Shown: positions 9,436-18,764 of the stretch, piece by piece | Layout of the letters: each line of letters begins with the position of its first letter | Position numbering within the stretch: the stretch's first letter is position 1 | NCBI GenBank assembly: GCA_947488605.1 | Contig: CANKZJ010000005.1 | Location: 186,001 to 250,000 of the forward strand | Origin: an uncultured Paracoccaceae bacterium | GTDB taxonomy: Bacteria; Pseudomonadota; Alphaproteobacteria; Rhodobacterales; Rhodobacteraceae | Length of the DNA: 64,000 bases | Reading direction: 5' to 3' | Translations under genes and position numbers: made by a program | Notes under the pieces: generated by a model | Told to the model about the DNA's origin: nothing | Database searches by the model: none | Seen by the model: the letters and a program-made list of their open reading frames with translations, nothing else

Positions 9436-9463
9436 AAGCCAGCGTCACGACGCTGGCTTTTTT
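9436..9463 (+). terminator. Intrinsic terminator after the reductase gene
   Basis: A 10-bp stem (AAGCCAGCGT / ACGCTGGCTT, loop CACG) is followed by TTTT on the plus strand. It ends the ligase-reductase operon. Its upstream arm overlaps the tctA stop codon at 9445-9447, so part of the stem encodes the last residues of TctA on the other strand. Confidence 0.88.
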
Positions 9464-10965
9464 GCACTGGTGCGCATCCGGCGCAGGGCTTTGAGAAGCG
9501 GCAGAAAGATCAGGATCAATGCGATGATCGTGATCGGTCCGGCGACTGGGCGCGTAAAGAAGATGGACGGATCACCTGAGGATAGTAGCAGTGACTGGCG
9601 CAATGTAGGCTCTGCGATTGGTCCCAAGACGATGGCAAGAACCGCAGGTGCTAGTGGATAGTCAAACTTGCGCAAGAAGAACGCGCCGATACCAAAGACG
9701 ACCATCAGCCAGATGTCGAACATATCGCGCGTCGCGGCATAGCCCCCTGCGATGGACAACACGAAAATCATCGGTGCGAGGATCGTGAAAGGCATCCGCA
9801 GCATCCAGATGAACACCGGGATGAACGCGAGGTTGATCAGCAGGGCTGCCACGTTAGAGATGTAGAAAGATCCGATCAGGCCCCAAACGAATTCTTGCTC
9901 GTCGACAAACAAGCGTGGTCCGGGCACCAAGCCCCAGATGACCATGCCACCCAACAAGATCGCGGTGGTAGGCGAACCCGGAATGCCCAAAGTCAGCATT
10001 GGCAGCATGGACCCTGTGGAAGCGGAGTTATTTGCAGCCTCTGGTGCTGCAACGCCGTCGACGGACCCTTTGCCGAATTCGTCCGGGTTGCGCGATACCA
10101 TCTTGGCCACGCCGTATGACATCAATGACCCCGGCGTTGCCCCCGCAGCGGGCAAGACACCTACAAAGAACCCAAGGAAGGACCCAATTGCGGTGCCTTT
10201 CCAGCCCTTCTTGGCAGCTTCCTTGGTGTCCGAAGCCATACCTTTGATCGTCATTTTTGGCGTTGTTGCTGTCACGTCGCCGCGTGTTTGCTCGATTGTC
10301 CAAAGCATTTCGCCAATGCCGTAGACACCGATCGCCAGCACAAGGAAGCCGATTCCTTGTAAGAAGCCGTTGTATTCAAACAAGACAAGACGCGGCGCAC
10401 CCGAGATTTGATCAAAACCAACCGCGCCCAAGACGAGACCAAAGCAGATTGAGAAGATGGTTTTTGGGATGTCATCCCCGCCAAGACCTACGAATGTGGC
10501 GAATGCCAACAACATCAGGGCGAAGACCTCGGGCGGGCCGAAAGACAGTGCAACAGAGGCCAAAAGCGGCGCAAAAAGCGTGAACAATACGTTCGCGACG
10601 GTGCCGCCAACGAAAGACGCAAGTGCGGCTGTCACGAGGGCAAGGCTTGCCCTGCCTTGTTTGGCTAACGGTCTGCCGTCAAAGGTCGTTGCAACTGCGG
10701 TCGATGCGCCGGGAATGCCCAACGTGATAGAAGAAACAGCGCCGCCATACATCGCGCCATAATAGATCGCGGCAAGAAAGATAATTGCTGAACTTGGCGG
10801 CACAAGAAACGTAATCGGCAGCAAGATCGCCACGCCATTGACTGATCCCAACCCCGGCATTGCGCCAATGAACAATCCGATCGTAACGCCGATCAGGATC
10901 ATTGTCAGGTTCAGAGGTTGCAGCGACAAGAGCATGCCATCGCCAAGGAGGGAAAGAACTTCCAT
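9445..10965 (-). CDS. tctA: Tripartite tricarboxylate transporter, large permease TctA
   Basis: The 506-residue polytopic membrane protein has the TctA family hallmarks: GAMPGLGSVNGVAILLPITF (about 34-53), ITLGIPGASTAVATTFDG, and in the second repeat GVLPAAGATPGSLMSYGVAK and MLTLGIPGSPTTAILLGGM. These duplicated Gly/Pro-rich loops are thought to form the substrate path. It is the last gene of tctC-tctB-tctA. The family imports di- and tricarboxylates and other organic acids using an ion gradient and an extracytoplasmic binding protein. The substrate here is unknown. The neighbouring acyl-CoA ligase and reductase suggest an organic acid. Confidence 0.93.
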   Translation of the reverse strand: MEVLSLLGDGMLLSLQPLNLTMILIGVTIGLFIGAMPGLGSVNGVAILLPITFLVPPSSAIIFLAAIYYGAMYGGAVSSITLGIPGASTAVATTFDGRPLAKQGRASLALVTAALASFVGGTVANVLFTLFAPLLASVALSFGPPEVFALMLLAFATFVGLGGDDIPKTIFSICFGLVLGAVGFDQISGAPRLVLFEYNGFLQGIGFLVLAIGVYGIGEMLWTIEQTRGDVTATTPKMTIKGMASDTKEAAKKGWKGTAIGSFLGFFVGVLPAAGATPGSLMSYGVAKMVSRNPDEFGKGSVDGVAAPEAANNSASTGSMLPMLTLGIPGSPTTAILLGGMVIWGLVPGPRLFVDEQEFVWGLIGSFYISNVAALLINLAFIPVFIWMLRMPFTILAPMIFVLSIAGGYAATRDMFDIWLMVVFGIGAFFLRKFDYPLAPAVLAIVLGPIAEPTLRQSLLLSSGDPSIFFTRPVAGPITIIALILIFLPLLKALRRMRTSAKKPAS

Positions 10966-11001
10966 TCTCAGGTGCTTTCTTCAAACAGGCGTGCCATGGC
11001 C

Positions 11002-11505
11002 TTAGTAAATGACGTCGTAGAGGAAATTGAACACAGGGTCCGTGAACGGCAGGCCAGACGGCATCGTGATCCGCATGGCGCCTTCAAAAAAGAAGAACAG
11101 CGCTACGGGTACGACCAATGACATTGTGACGCTCAGCCAGAGGCTATGCCGACCCAGAAACCAAAGGTAGTAGAACAAGAAGACAGCAATCGCGCCGTAC
11201 ATTGAGATGATGCTGATCAAAGCAACAAAGCCGATGACTCCGCCACCTACAAACAGCAGCGTTCGCCAACCATGGCTATCGAGAACGGGGTCGTCTGACC
11301 GGGATGCCGGTGTTCGGCCGCGCCACCAGTCGACGGCGGTCCAACAGCAGCTGCCTAGCATGATGGCTGCCAGCCAAAATGGCCACGCGCCGCCTCCAGG
11401 ACCCGTGCCAGAAATGTATCCGATTGGCAGTTCGGTGCTCTTCCACATCAGGTAGATGGAAAGAAGGGCCAGAATCCCGGCGGTAAAGATCTCACCAACG
11501 CGCAT
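11002..11505 (-). CDS. tctB: Tripartite tricarboxylate transporter, small subunit TctB
   Basis: The product has about 167 residues and four predicted membrane segments, the normal size and pattern for TctB (for example GEIFTAGILALLSIYLMW at the start and LWLSVTMSLVVPVALFFFFE near the end). I prefer the ATG at 11505, preceded by a very strong AAGGAGG five bases upstream; the in-frame ATG at 11523 would place that ribosome site inside the gene. It lies between tctC and tctA with short gaps and should form the membrane complex with TctA. Confidence 0.88.
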   Translation of the reverse strand: MRVGEIFTAGILALLSIYLMWKSTELPIGYISGTGPGGGAWPFWLAAIMLGSCCWTAVDWWRGRTPASRSDDPVLDSHGWRTLLFVGGGVIGFVALISIISMYGAIAVFLFYYLWFLGRHSLWLSVTMSLVVPVALFFFFEGAMRITMPSGLPFTDPVFNFLYDVIY

Positions 11506-11528
11506 CTGGCCCTCCTTCTTCATTCAAA

Positions 11529-11542
11529 CCCCCTTTCGGGGG
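11529..11542 (-). promoter_or_regulatory. Intercistronic hairpin between tctC and tctB
   Basis: CCCCC-TTTC-GGGGG forms a short GC-only stem just after the tctC stop and immediately before the tctB ribosome site. It has no T run and is better explained as an mRNA-stabilising or attenuating hairpin than as a full terminator. It would favour excess binding protein over permease. Confidence 0.5.
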
Positions 11543-11557
11543 GCCTTCAGTGTTGTC

Positions 11558-12529
11558 TTACTCGCCGAGTGCAGAAAGCAAGGTTTTGTGGTTCTCAACC
11601 TGGAGCGCCCAGTAATCACGCTGCTCGGCTGCATCCATCCAGAGCGGTGAGAGGCTTTCGGATGTCAGGTAGCCCTGCCATTCTTCACTGTTATAAATCT
11701 GCGTAAAAACATCTTGGTAATAGGCTGCTGCCTCGTCCGACATGCCCGGTGCGCCAACAACGGCACGCTGGTTATAGTAGGAAAAGTCATGACCTTTTTC
11801 TTTGATCGTCGGCACATCAGGATACGCTGGCATCCGCTCGTCTGAGAATGCGAGAAGTGGGACAAAGTCACCAGCTTCATAGAAACCTTTGGCTTCTGCC
11901 GGGTTGTTCACGCTTGCCATGATCTGCTGACCTGCGAGGTCTTTGGCAACCGCGCCGCCGCCATCATATGGGATGTACTTGATGTCGAGGTCATACGCAC
12001 CAGACATAAATGCAATCACGATGCTGTCTTCTTGACCGGCACCTGTGCCGCCCATGACATATTCGCCGCCCATTTCTTTAACGGTCTCAATGTACTCTTC
12101 AAACGTTGTGATGCCGCTGTCCTTGTGGACCCAAAGCACGAACGGATCGACGCCCATCATGGCCACTGGCGTGAATGTCTGAATGTCGATGCCCAGATTT
12201 TCCTGACGCAACGGCGTTGTGAAGAAGGAGTTCAAAGTCACGAGAATCGTGTGGTCGGGGTCATTCGTGCCGCTCACGTGGATCAACGCCTCTGCGCCAG
12301 AACCGCCGCCTTTGTTGTTGGGAACAAGCGGACGGTTCACAAGGTCCTTTTGTTCGGCGACAGCTTGAATAAAGCGTGCAATCTGATCAGCGCCACCACC
12401 GGCACCCGCCATGATGACAAAGTCAATTGGCTTGCGCGGTTCCCAGTCTTGCGCGACCGCTTGCATCGGTGCTGTGGCTAGAAATGTGGCCCCCAGTAGA
12501 CCCATAACTGTGCGTTTCGTGAACTTCAT
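11558..12529 (-). CDS. tctC: Tripartite tricarboxylate transporter, periplasmic binding protein TctC
   Basis: The start at 12529 is set by AAGGAGG seven bases upstream and by the signal peptide that begins there (MKFTKRTVMGLLGATFLATA ... AVAQ, cut near residue 26). The mature part starts DWEPRKPIDFVIMAGAGGGADQIAR, the usual N-terminal TctC motif that closes over a carboxylate. The product is 323 residues, normal for the family. It is the first gene of tctCBA, so its own upstream region (12530-12681) should carry the operon promoter. The ligand cannot be told from sequence alone. Confidence 0.92.
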   Translation of the reverse strand: MKFTKRTVMGLLGATFLATAPMQAVAQDWEPRKPIDFVIMAGAGGGADQIARFIQAVAEQKDLVNRPLVPNNKGGGSGAEALIHVSGTNDPDHTILVTLNSFFTTPLRQENLGIDIQTFTPVAMMGVDPFVLWVHKDSGITTFEEYIETVKEMGGEYVMGGTGAGQEDSIVIAFMSGAYDLDIKYIPYDGGGAVAKDLAGQQIMASVNNPAEAKGFYEAGDFVPLLAFSDERMPAYPDVPTIKEKGHDFSYYNQRAVVGAPGMSDEAAAYYQDVFTQIYNSEEWQGYLTSESLSPLWMDAAEQRDYWALQVENHKTLLSALGE

Positions 12530-12681
12530 GAAATTTCCTCCTTGATGGTTTTTAAACCCGGGTTGTGATAGCCACACAACCAGAGACTGTTCATTTAAAA
12601 TTAACTACCGTTTATGAAGAAACAACTATCTTGTTCTAATCCCTTTTCAAGTAAAACTTTGTTGCGTAAGCAATGAATACC

Positions 12682-13536
12682 TTAGTGCACAAAAACGACA
12701 GGGATTTCTGCTTTATCTACAACAGCCTGCGTATTTCCACCAAAAAGAGTCTCGCGCTCGTGGTTTTGGCCGTATGCCCCCATAATCAGCATTGATGCGC
12801 CGACCTCTGCTGCTTTTTTGAGCAATGCTTTTCCGGGTTTGCGCGACTCAAAGCGGTGGGTTTGCGCCGTCACCCCGCGCAGCCGGTAATAGTCCACTAA
12901 TTCCTCGGCTGTGGCGCCATGTGGCTCACCCTTGCCGCCGGATAGAATCGTTACGGTCTCTGCCGCCCGCACCAAATCCAGGGTCATGGCAACGGCGCGC
13001 GATGCTTCCATTGATCCGTTCCATGCGATGGCAAGGTGGCGACCAAAATCTGCGTGGGTTTCACGCTTTGGCGGGCACATCAGGACAGGTCGGCCTGTGC
13101 GAAACAACGCAGACTTCAGCGCATTCGTGCCAAGGTTCCGGTCCCTATCGGGCTTGGCGACCACCACAAGATCAGCGAGCCGACCGTTGTGCTTAATAAC
13201 GTCGGCCATGGCACCGTATTCTTCAACGAACTGTATTGATGCTTTGCCGGGAACAGGTGTGTCTGTCGTCTCAAGGCCCAGCGATGGGGTAAGCTCGTCG
13301 AGCTGTTTTCTGACTTCTTGTTCTTGTTGGTCGGCAAGGACACGCGCCTGTTCGGTCATCGTATCACGGGCAAAGGACAGCAGTTGGGTGCTATAGGGAA
13401 TCAGATCCTCGGCGCGCGCACGACAATGGGCAACCACGATATGGGCGTCATGGCGATGCGCGAGAGTGGATGCATATCCAAGCACCGTTTCGGCCATACC
13501 ATCACCACGCACAGGTACCATTATCTTACTGACCAT
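12682..13536 (-). CDS. Universal stress protein with two UspA domains
   Basis: This 284-residue cytoplasmic protein contains two UspA-like halves. The first (about 1-150) begins KIMVPVRGDGMAETVLGYA. The second (about 160-284) begins HLAIAWNGSMEASRAVAMTL and ends with the family motif MGAYGQNHERETLFGGNTQAV, close to the ATP-binding G-2x-G-9x-G(S/T) pattern. Tandem Usp proteins are usually induced in stationary phase or energy stress. It is a single gene between the tct and frc operons on the same strand, with its own 235-bp upstream region in which I recognise no operator. Confidence 0.88.
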   Translation of the reverse strand: MVSKIMVPVRGDGMAETVLGYASTLAHRHDAHIVVAHCRARAEDLIPYSTQLLSFARDTMTEQARVLADQQEQEVRKQLDELTPSLGLETTDTPVPGKASIQFVEEYGAMADVIKHNGRLADLVVVAKPDRDRNLGTNALKSALFRTGRPVLMCPPKRETHADFGRHLAIAWNGSMEASRAVAMTLDLVRAAETVTILSGGKGEPHGATAEELVDYYRLRGVTAQTHRFESRKPGKALLKKAAEVGASMLIMGAYGQNHERETLFGGNTQAVVDKAEIPVVFVH

Positions 13537-13771
13537 TCTTGATCTTCCTCTTCTTCAACAGCCGTCTGGGGCCAAAAGACGGATGCCTAAAAGACAGTAA
13601 TTCCACCCTGTTGTTGCCGGTATTTTTCATGCCAGCAGCACAACCCAAGTTCCAGCGTAACCCGAATGCACGTTTTGGCCTAAACTTTATTCACGGATGA
13701 ACGCTAAAATTGCGCTGCGCCTCCGACAGTAAGGTCATTCTTATAAGATTAACTATCTGATTCTGAACCGC

Positions 13772-14563
13772 TTATGCTGCTATTTGCGGAGCCTCTTTCG
13801 CGCCGGTCATGAAGGCAACAGCATCGGACATTGTATAGTCTTTTGGGTCAATCACACACAGGCGTTTGCCAAGGCGATGCACGTGGATGCGGTCGGCGAC
13901 TTCGAAAACATGCGGCATGTTGTGGCTGATCAGAATGATCGGGATGCCGCGCGCCTTCACATCCAGGATCAGTTCCAAGACACGGCGAGATTCCTTGACG
14001 CCCAGTGCTGCTGTTGGCTCGTCCAGAATGATAACTTTGGACCCGAAGGCCGCCGCACGTGCCACGGCTACGCCCTGCCTTTGACCACCAGAGAGTGTTT
14101 CAACGGCTTGGTTGATATTTTGAATCGTCATGAGCCCAAGTTCGGTCAGCTTATCACGGGCCATTTGTTCCATGCGCGCGCGGTCAAGTTGGCGCAACCA
14201 TTTGCCGCGAAAACCGGGTTTGCGCAGCTCACGACCCATGAACATGTTATCCGCGATCGAAAGGGCAGGCGACATGGCGAGAGTTTGGTAAACGGTCTCG
14301 ATCCCTTCTTTTCGCGCATCGGTGGGCGATGTGAAATTTAGCTTGCGGCCCTCAAGAAACACCTCCCCCTCGTCAGGGATGATTGCACCTGACACAGCCT
14401 TGATCAAAGAGGATTTGCCCGCGCCGTTGTCGCCAATGACGGCAAGGATTTCACCGGGGTACAGATCAAAGTCGCAATTATCCAACGCCGTCACTTTGCC
14501 GTAGCGTTTTACAAGGCCGCGTCCCTTCAGGATTGGCTCTGTTGTGTCAGTTGAAGTGTTCAT
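13772..14563 (-). CDS. frcA: Sugar ABC transporter ATP-binding protein (fructose type)
   Basis: The 263-residue single ABC domain has Walker A GDNGAGKSSL (about 43-52), signature LSGGQRQGVAVARA, Walker B VIILDEPTAALG and the switch histidine in ILISHNM. Unlike RbsA it has only one nucleotide-binding domain, as FrcA-type proteins of alphaproteobacteria do. It overlaps the permease gene by 4 bases (ATGA on the minus strand) and is the last gene of frcB-frcC-frcA. The fructose assignment rests on resemblance of the binding protein and on the ROK regulator next door. Confidence 0.85.
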   Translation of the reverse strand: MNTSTDTTEPILKGRGLVKRYGKVTALDNCDFDLYPGEILAVIGDNGAGKSSLIKAVSGAIIPDEGEVFLEGRKLNFTSPTDARKEGIETVYQTLAMSPALSIADNMFMGRELRKPGFRGKWLRQLDRARMEQMARDKLTELGLMTIQNINQAVETLSGGQRQGVAVARAAAFGSKVIILDEPTAALGVKESRRVLELILDVKARGIPIILISHNMPHVFEVADRIHVHRLGKRLCVIDPKDYTMSDAVAFMTGAKEAPQIAA

Positions 14564-15645
14564 GCCGATACCTTTCTAATCCATTGGTCAACGGCCACCG
14601 CGCCAATGATAAGCGCGCCAATAAGCAGGAAGGTCCACTGCGCGTCCGCGCCGGCGAGCCGCAATCCAAGCGTGAAAACGCCCACGATCAGTGCGCCAAA
14701 TAGCGCGCCCAAGATCGAACCACGCCCGCCAAATAGCGAGATCCCGCCAATTACAACGGCAGTGATGCTTTCGATATTCAAGAGCTGGCCGGAAGTCGGG
14801 CTGACGCTGCCGATCCGTCCGATCAAAGCCCAGCCCGCGATGGCACAGATAAAGCCGGTCACAGCATACACAGAAATCAACATGCCGCGCACGTTCACAC
14901 CAGACAATTGCGCCGCTTCGGGATCATCACCAATGGCATAGACGTGACGCCCCCAGGCAGTGTGTCGCAGCACATAGGCAAGAAATAAGAAGATCGCGAC
15001 CATCGCAATGACACCAACAGTAAAGGTCGCGCCACCGCGGCCGTCCGCATCGGCGCCGATTTTGAAGGTTGTGCCAAGAAACTGCAGCAGCGGGGCCTGT
15101 TCCTCTATGTCCTGACTGCGAATTGTCGCGTTTTGCGAATAAAGGAAGTTCGCGGCCAGCACGATCTGCCACATGCCAAGCGTCACAATGAACGGCGGCA
15201 ATTTCATCACGGCAATCAACCAGCCATTGATCGCACCGATCATGGTGCCGACGGCAAGCCCGCAGGCGATCGCAACTTCGACCGGCAAGCCGTACCGGAA
15301 CGTGAATTGCCCCATGATAACGCTGGACAAAACTGCAATAGCACCAACGCTTAGGTCGATGCCCGCGGTCAGAATAACAAGGCTTTGCGCCGCAGCCACA
15401 ATTCCCACGATCTGCACCTGTTGCAGAATAAGTGTGAGCGCGAACGGAGAGAAGAACTTCGAGCCAAGCAATGCTCCAAACAGGACGATTGAGGCGACGA
15501 GAACGAACAAGGGCACCAGAGCGGGGTTGACGTGCAAAGCATGTTGTAGCCCTGCCAGCATGCCGCGACGCTCTTTGAAGGTTGCGACTACTTCGGATTT
15601 TGTTGAGCTTACGACAGCTTCATAGTCATCTGTGTTGCCAGACAT
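14560..15645 (-). CDS. frcC: Sugar ABC transporter permease (fructose type)
   Basis: The 361-residue polytopic inner-membrane protein is of the RbsC/FrcC family. It has the motif QSLVILTAGIDLSVGAIAVL (about 85-104) and ALIGRIGSVSPTSGQLLNIE followed by TAVVIGGISLFGGRGSILG, the conserved region that contacts the ATPase. GGAAGGGG lies just upstream of the start. It is separated from frcB by about 117 bp that carry a strong terminator-like hairpin, and overlaps frcA by 4 bases. Confidence 0.88.
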   Translation of the reverse strand: MSGNTDDYEAVVSSTKSEVVATFKERRGMLAGLQHALHVNPALVPLFVLVASIVLFGALLGSKFFSPFALTLILQQVQIVGIVAAAQSLVILTAGIDLSVGAIAVLSSVIMGQFTFRYGLPVEVAIACGLAVGTMIGAINGWLIAVMKLPPFIVTLGMWQIVLAANFLYSQNATIRSQDIEEQAPLLQFLGTTFKIGADADGRGGATFTVGVIAMVAIFLFLAYVLRHTAWGRHVYAIGDDPEAAQLSGVNVRGMLISVYAVTGFICAIAGWALIGRIGSVSPTSGQLLNIESITAVVIGGISLFGGRGSILGALFGALIVGVFTLGLRLAGADAQWTFLLIGALIIGAVAVDQWIRKVSA

Positions 15646-15706
15646 TGGGTGCCCCTTCCATGAATGAACCTTTTTGTTTGGGCAAGCATACCCCAGTTTG
15701 TAAAAA

Positions 15707-15727
15707 GGGGCGGGAAAAACCCGCCCC
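15707..15727 (-). terminator. Terminator/attenuator between frcB and frcC
   Basis: On the minus strand GGGGCGGG-TTTTT-CCCGCCCC forms a perfect 8-bp stem followed by TTTTTA. This is a textbook intrinsic terminator inside the operon, directly after the binding-protein stop. Partial read-through would give much more FrcB than FrcC and FrcA. Confidence 0.85.
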
Positions 15728-15762
15728 GATCATGCGCGCCTGATTTCAGACACGCCGTAGGT

Positions 15763-16782
15763 TTAGCCCCAGCAAAGATCAGTGCCATCGGCGACCGAAA
15801 TGCTATCGACACCTTCTGCTGGCTGGTCGGTGACAAGAGCAACGCCTGTGTCAAAGAAGTCCTTGCCAGGTGTGTTTTCGGGCAGTGAACCGTCCGCGGC
15901 GTAGGCCGCAATTGCTTGGATGCCCAAGGATGCCATACGCAGCGGATACTGCTGTGATGTTGCGCCGATTACACCGTCTGCGATGTTCTGGATACCGGGG
16001 CAGCCACCATCGACGGATACGATCAAGACGTCATTTTCGCGACCGATTGATTTCAGTGCCTCATAGGCGCCAGCGGCGGCAGGTTCGTTAATTGTGTAAA
16101 CAACGTTGATTGTTGGATCGACAGCAAGGAGGTTTTCCATCGCTTTGCGGCCACCTTCTTCGTTGCCTGCAGTGATGTCGTTGCCCACGATGCGCGGATC
16201 ATCTTCGTCGCCGTTTACGTTTGGATCCGCCAGATCAATACCAAAGCCCTGAAGAAAGCCTTGGTCGCGCAAAACGCCAACGGTTGGCTGGCTGACTGCA
16301 AGGTCAAGCAAAGCAATACGCGCATTCGCGGCGTCGTCGCCAAGCTGCGCTGCCGCCCACTTGCCGATCAGTTCGCCTGCAAGAAAGTTATCGGTTGCGA
16401 AAGTCGCATCCGCTGCATCAACAGGATCAAGGGGTGTATCCAAAGCGATAACCAAAAGCCCGGCTTCGCGGGCTTGCGTCACGGCACCAACAATCGAAGA
16501 TGTGTCAGACGCTGTCAGCAAGATACCTGATGCGCCGTCGGCAATGCAGGTCTCGATTGCGGCAACTTGTGTTTCGTGGTCACCGTCGATCTTGCCCGCA
16601 TAGGACCGCAACGTGATCCCTGCTTCAGCGGCGGCAGCTTCGGCGCCTTCACGCATCTTTACGAAGAACGGGTTGGTGTCGGTTTTGGTGATCAGGCACG
16701 CGGAAACGCTGTGGCCGTCGGCCATTGCAGACCCGGCGGTTGTGATAGCTGCAAGCGCAGTTCCGATTAGCAGTTTTCTCAT
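15763..16782 (-). CDS. frcB: Sugar ABC transporter periplasmic binding protein (fructose type)
   Basis: The start at 16782 is chosen over the longer frame because GGAGG lies five bases upstream and a signal peptide starts there ([23 protein letters not shown]). The 339-residue product is a Peripla_BP_4/RbsB-family protein. Residues after the cut ([20 protein letters not shown]) form the first sugar-binding strand and helix; [19 protein letters not shown] and [17 protein letters not shown] follow. The pattern is that of FrcB. It is transcribed divergently from a ROK regulator, with an AT-rich 172-bp region between them. Confidence 0.85.
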   Translation of the reverse strand: MRKLLIGTALAAITTAGSAMADGHSVSACLITKTDTNPFFVKMREGAEAAAAEAGITLRSYAGKIDGDHETQVAAIETCIADGASGILLTASDTSSIVGAVTQAREAGLLVIALDTPLDPVDAADATFATDNFLAGELIGKWAAAQLGDDAANARIALLDLAVSQPTVGVLRDQGFLQGFGIDLADPNVNGDEDDPRIVGNDITAGNEEGGRKAMENLLAVDPTINVVYTINEPAAAGAYEALKSIGRENDVLIVSVDGGCPGIQNIADGVIGATSQQYPLRMASLGIQAIAAYAADGSLPENTPGKDFFDTGVALVTDQPAEGVDSISVADGTDLCWG

Positions 16783-16954
16783 GATGTCCTCCCAGACGAT
16801 TATTTGGCAGGGACCTTGCCCTGACGATGCAACGATCAGCATTTGCCTATCGTTCGCCGCTAAAAAATACGATTCGGCTGCACCTGTCAATTAATTAGTT
16901 AACTTTCTTTATTAATACATTATGCTATATATTATTGGTTAGGAGACGCTTAGA
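16783..16954. promoter_or_regulatory. Divergent promoter region frcB / ROK regulator
   Basis: This 172-bp divergent region is strikingly AT-rich on the ROK side (about 16885-16940) and includes the near-palindrome TTAATTAGTTAA. It should hold both promoters and the operator of the ROK protein. I cannot define the boxes more precisely. Confidence 0.45.
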
Positions 16955-18157
16955 TTGCCGTTAATGGATGATGGACTCGTCAGATCAATCAGTGTTGGCT
17001 TAAGCCAACGGGGCGTGCGCGACCACAACGAGCGTTTGCTGCTTTCATTGATTCAACGTCACGGTGCGTTGCCTGGCAGTGATCTTTCACGCCTTGCGGG
17101 ATTATCGCCGCCGACAGTATCCAGTATCTTGCGCAGGCTTGAAGAAGAAGGCCTTCTTGAACGGGGCGATCCGGTGCGTGGCAAAGTCGGCAAACCATCA
17201 ATTCCGATGCGTCTTGCGGCATCAGGCGTCTACTCGTTTGGCCTCAAAATCGGGCGTCGCTCCGCAGATTTGCTGTTAATGGATTTCTGTGGTGACGTGC
17301 GTGAACAAAAGAAGATCACGTATGATTACCCGCAACCTGATGCGGTTTTTGCATTTCTATCAGATGGGATGGCGACGCTTACCGCTGACATGACACCCGG
17401 CGAGGTTGCCCGCATTTGCGGTATCGGCGTTGCAGCTCCATTTGAGCTTTGGAACTGGCATGACCTTGATGGCGAGCATGCGAAGACGTTTCAGTCGTGG
17501 CAGGATATCGATTTCAGTATCGAAATCGCGCGTTTCAGCAACTTGCCGGTCATGGTGATGAATGATGCTACGGGCGCATGTCAGGCGGAACATACCTACG
17601 GGCGTGGCAAAGAGTTTCGCGACTATGCCTATTTCTTTATCGGTGCGTTCGTCGGCGGTGGCATTGTCTTGAACAACTCTGTCTTTGGTGGACGCCAGGG
17701 GAATGCTGGCGCGCTGGGGTCATTGCGCAGTATCGGCCCCAACGGCGAAAGCATGCAGTTGATAGATATGGCTTCGATCCACCTGCTTGAAGAGCGCCTG
17801 CGAGAGGTTGATCTGGATGCCAGCCAGCTTTGGGAAGATCCTGATAGCTGGTTGCGGCTCTCCCGCTACATTGATCCGTGGCTGGGTCAGACGGCACAAG
17901 AACTTGCCAAAGCTGCCCTTTCGACCTGCGCGGTGATTGATTTTGAGGCCATTTTGATTGACGGCTCTTTCCCTGCGCAAATTCGTGAAGAACTGGTCAG
18001 CCGCGTACGCCGCTATGTGGCAACACAAGATTCGCGCGGCCTGCTGTTGCCACGTATCGAGGCAGGAAGCATCGGCGGCAACGCCCGCGCCCTCGGAGCC
18101 GCCTGCGGACCGATCCGAGCGCAGTTTTTATTGAACGCTCATAGCGGCGCCCATTGA
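16955..18157 (+). CDS. ROK family transcriptional regulator
   Basis: The product has 400 residues. The TTG at 16955 is the likely start because AGGAG at 16941-16945 is 9 bases upstream; the ATG at 16964 is too far away. Residues 25-75 form a winged helix-turn-helix (LSRLAGLSPPTVSSILRRLEEEG). A ROK domain follows, with the sugar-binding region HTYGRGKEF ... IGAFVGGGIVLNN ... GRQGNAGALGSL. The classical zinc motif CxCGxxGCxE and the usual GEIGH are absent, so this is a regulator rather than a sugar kinase. Its position suggests control of frcBCA by sugar. Confidence 0.88.
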   Translation: MPLMDDGLVRSISVGLSQRGVRDHNERLLLSLIQRHGALPGSDLSRLAGLSPPTVSSILRRLEEEGLLERGDPVRGKVGKPSIPMRLAASGVYSFGLKIGRRSADLLLMDFCGDVREQKKITYDYPQPDAVFAFLSDGMATLTADMTPGEVARICGIGVAAPFELWNWHDLDGEHAKTFQSWQDIDFSIEIARFSNLPVMVMNDATGACQAEHTYGRGKEFRDYAYFFIGAFVGGGIVLNNSVFGGRQGNAGALGSLRSIGPNGESMQLIDMASIHLLEERLREVDLDASQLWEDPDSWLRLSRYIDPWLGQTAQELAKAALSTCAVIDFEAILIDGSFPAQIREELVSRVRRYVATQDSRGLLLPRIEAGSIGGNARALGAACGPIRAQFLLNAHSGAH

Positions 18158-18605
18158 GAGCAAGATGTGATGAGTGACGCCAGTTGACAGTGACGGCGAT
18201 CGTTAACCGACGTCTCGTTTGAAACAAACCTGTGCGCGCTCGCAAGTCGTTCCGCAGCACATCTTGGATCGAGCTGAAGGGCCTTCTTCATCGACCTCAC
18301 CTGACCAAGCGTTGCTAGGAAGGCTGAGCATCACTTATTAGGTCGCCGGGTACGCTCAGCGATTTACGCGATCAATTGCTTAGTCCTTTGCACGTCCGAT
18401 TGGCGCACTTCCATGTTTGAAAATATGGAAAAGTAGAAATTTTAGCGTAAACGGCAACTGACCGCTTCGTCACGCATAGCAGTCATTGATCATTTCGCAG
18501 CGGAGCTTCCATTCCCGACCTTTGTCCGATCTGCACGAAACCACCACAGTGGGAAAACGGTGCTGAGCAAAAGGAAAAGCAATGCTGAATAGATTAAGGA
18601 GTGGA
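18158..18605. other. Intergenic region, 448 bp
   Basis: No gene, RNA or repeat is recognised between the ROK gene and the tRNA. The only local structure is a short GTTTG-AAA-CAAAC dyad at 18217-18229, too small to interpret. Confidence 0.4.
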
Positions 18606-18681
<76 letters not shown>

Positions 18682-18764
18682 ATCCTGACAGCGTTTCGCT
18701 GTGAGCCGCTGTCTATGCAGCGATCCGGGCGAGATCAAGCAAAAATCACGCCCGGGATTTGTGT

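Noticed and set aside
12530-12681. Search for a cAMP-receptor, Fnr or CtrA box upstream of tctC
   Set aside because: Close TTAA words occur but spacing does not match CtrA, and no TTGAT-N4-ATCAA site was found.
18217-18229. GTTTG-AAA-CAAAC dyad downstream of the ROK gene
   Set aside because: Arms are 5 bp with a 3-base loop and no T run; too weak to call a terminator or an operator.
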